DNA of 7,802 nt from Acidobacteriota bacterium. Lineage in GTDB: Bacteria; Acidobacteriota; Thermoanaerobaculia; Multivoradales; JAHEKO01. Made by a program: the position numbers and the translations under genes. The notes beneath the pieces are model-generated. The model was not told where the DNA came from. It saw nothing but the letters and a program-made list of their open reading frames with translations, and made no database searches. The stretch spans positions 1 to 7,802 of the forward strand of contig SBFI01000398.1 of NCBI GenBank assembly GCA_006227875.1. Reading direction: 5' to 3'. Of this stretch, positions 7,306 through 7,802 are shown piece by piece; position 1 is the first letter of the stretch, and every line of letters starts with the position of its first letter.

Positions 7306-7802
7306 GAAAAGTGGTCGTTGCTCGAGAAGTCGGTGACCATAAAGATGAACTCGTCGTCACCAAAGCGAGCCACCAGGTCGGCACCCTTGCGGGTCGTGGC
7401 CAGTCGCTCGGCAACACTGCGGAGTAGAAAGTCGCCGACGGCGTAGCCAAAGGTATCGTTCACCTCCTTGAAGTGATCGATATCCATCAGCAGAACCCCG
7501 AGCTTGTCCTCGTGCGGGCTCATGCCGCTCACCGTATTACGCAACTCCTGGGTGAAGAGCCTCCGGTTGGGCAGACTGGTGAGGACGTCGTAGAGGTCCT
7601 GCTCTTCGACCTTTTCGTGCACCTTCACCGACATCAGCGCCAGACCGGCCAGGGTGGCTGCTATCTCCAACAGATCCAGGTCGGTGGCCTCGGCCTCACG
7701 CGGTGCTTCATGGTAGAAGGCCACGGTCCCCAGGACGCGGACCTGGTCCTCCTCATCCGGCCCTTCGGCCCATTTGACGCTGCGGATGGGAACCGACCAA
7801 CA
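7176..7802 (-). CDS. GAF-GGDEF-EAL protein, GAF end and GGDEF start (5' partial, before frameshift)
   Basis: The upstream part of the same gene, cut by the window edge. The first 50-60 visible residues (from base 7802) match the end of a GAF sensor domain: CWSVPIRS, VLGTVAFYHEAPRE (24-37) and LLEIAATLAGLAL (44-56). A short helical linker leads into GGDEF: YDVLTSLPNRR (71-81), LLMDIDHFKEVNDTFG (104-119), then ARFGDDEF (145-152). The signature is GDDEF, with Asp for the second Gly, and the inhibitory-site RxxD is not in register (Lys at the Arg position). Cyclase activity is therefore doubtful; the domain may bind GTP and regulate the EAL domain. Homology ends at about base 7311, and the remaining codons to the stop at 7176 are out-of-frame sequence. 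A GTG at 7724 is an internal valine of the GAF domain, not the gene start. The GAF ligand is unknown. Confidence 0.88.
   Translation of the reverse strand, partial: CWSVPIRSVKWAEGPDEEDQVRVLGTVAFYHEAPREAEATDLDLLEIAATLAGLALMSVKVHEKVEEQDLYDVLTSLPNRRLFTQELRNTVSGMSPHEDKLGVLLMDIDHFKEVNDTFGYAVGDFLLRSVAERLATTRKGADLVARFGDDEFIFMVTDFSSNDHFSRRSQPSSWQQCPNHTISAASSWSSPPAWVPASIPGMAKTHRP
7307..7310 (-). other. Frameshift in A4 homopolymer of GAF-GGDEF-EAL gene
   Basis: The coding strand reads GACCACTTTTCAAGGAG. Adding one T gives DHFFKEIATELLAAV, a continuous GGDEF-domain helix, and joins the two halves exactly. One lost base in a homopolymer therefore explains the break. This type of indel is typical of some sequencing platforms but also of real slippage mutations. 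The repaired gene would encode 513 residues within the window, plus whatever lies upstream. Confidence 0.88.

Noticed and set aside
1..7802. CRISPR arrays, tRNA or rRNA genes, insertion sequences, inverted repeats
   Set aside because: Almost the whole window is protein-coding. I saw no spaced direct repeats, cloverleaf-like sequence or transposase.

Overview
The window is a densely packed, GC-rich bacterial segment with almost no non-coding DNA. It holds five genes in two convergent groups. The first and last genes are cut by the window edges. Taxonomy cannot be fixed from sequence alone. High GC, an undivided glycine decarboxylase, an FHA-EAL protein and a GAF-GGDEF-EAL protein suggest an environmental Gram-negative-type lineage such as Acidobacteriota or Planctomycetota. 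That is inference from family memory, not a measured placement.

Plus strand, 1-2175: an asparagine-synthetase-like ATP pyrophosphatase (5' end outside the window) overlaps by 4 nt (GTGA) with a radical SAM enzyme. The radical SAM protein carries a CX3CX2C cluster motif and a second, C-terminal pair of CxxC motifs. The two look translationally coupled and probably act on one pathway. One would activate a carboxylate or carbonyl with ATP and transfer nitrogen, and the other would do radical chemistry. I recognise the families but not the product, so this pair is the best candidate for an undescribed system here. A 27-nt gap with one weak hairpin separates it from the next group.

Minus strand, 7802 down to 2203: a GAF-GGDEF-EAL protein (5' part missing), an FHA-EAL protein, and a full-length glycine dehydrogenase (gcvP) follow each other in one direction. 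Both gaps are 16 nt, which suggests an operon. The first two genes act in cyclic di-GMP turnover and the third in glycine cleavage. A gcvP that trails c-di-GMP genes, with no gcvT or gcvH in view, is unusual.

Both c-di-GMP genes are broken by an indel, and in both cases conserved domain sequence resumes at once in another frame. In the GAF-GGDEF-EAL gene, one lost base in an A4 tract at 7307-7310 explains the break exactly. In the FHA-EAL gene, one extra base or two missing bases near 5558-5564 explains it. Catalytic motifs survive on both sides, so these are either sequencing errors or very recent mutations. The features list each reading-frame piece separately and marks each junction. The GGDEF motif is degenerate (GDDEF), so the large signalling protein is more likely a phosphodiesterase or sensor than a cyclase.
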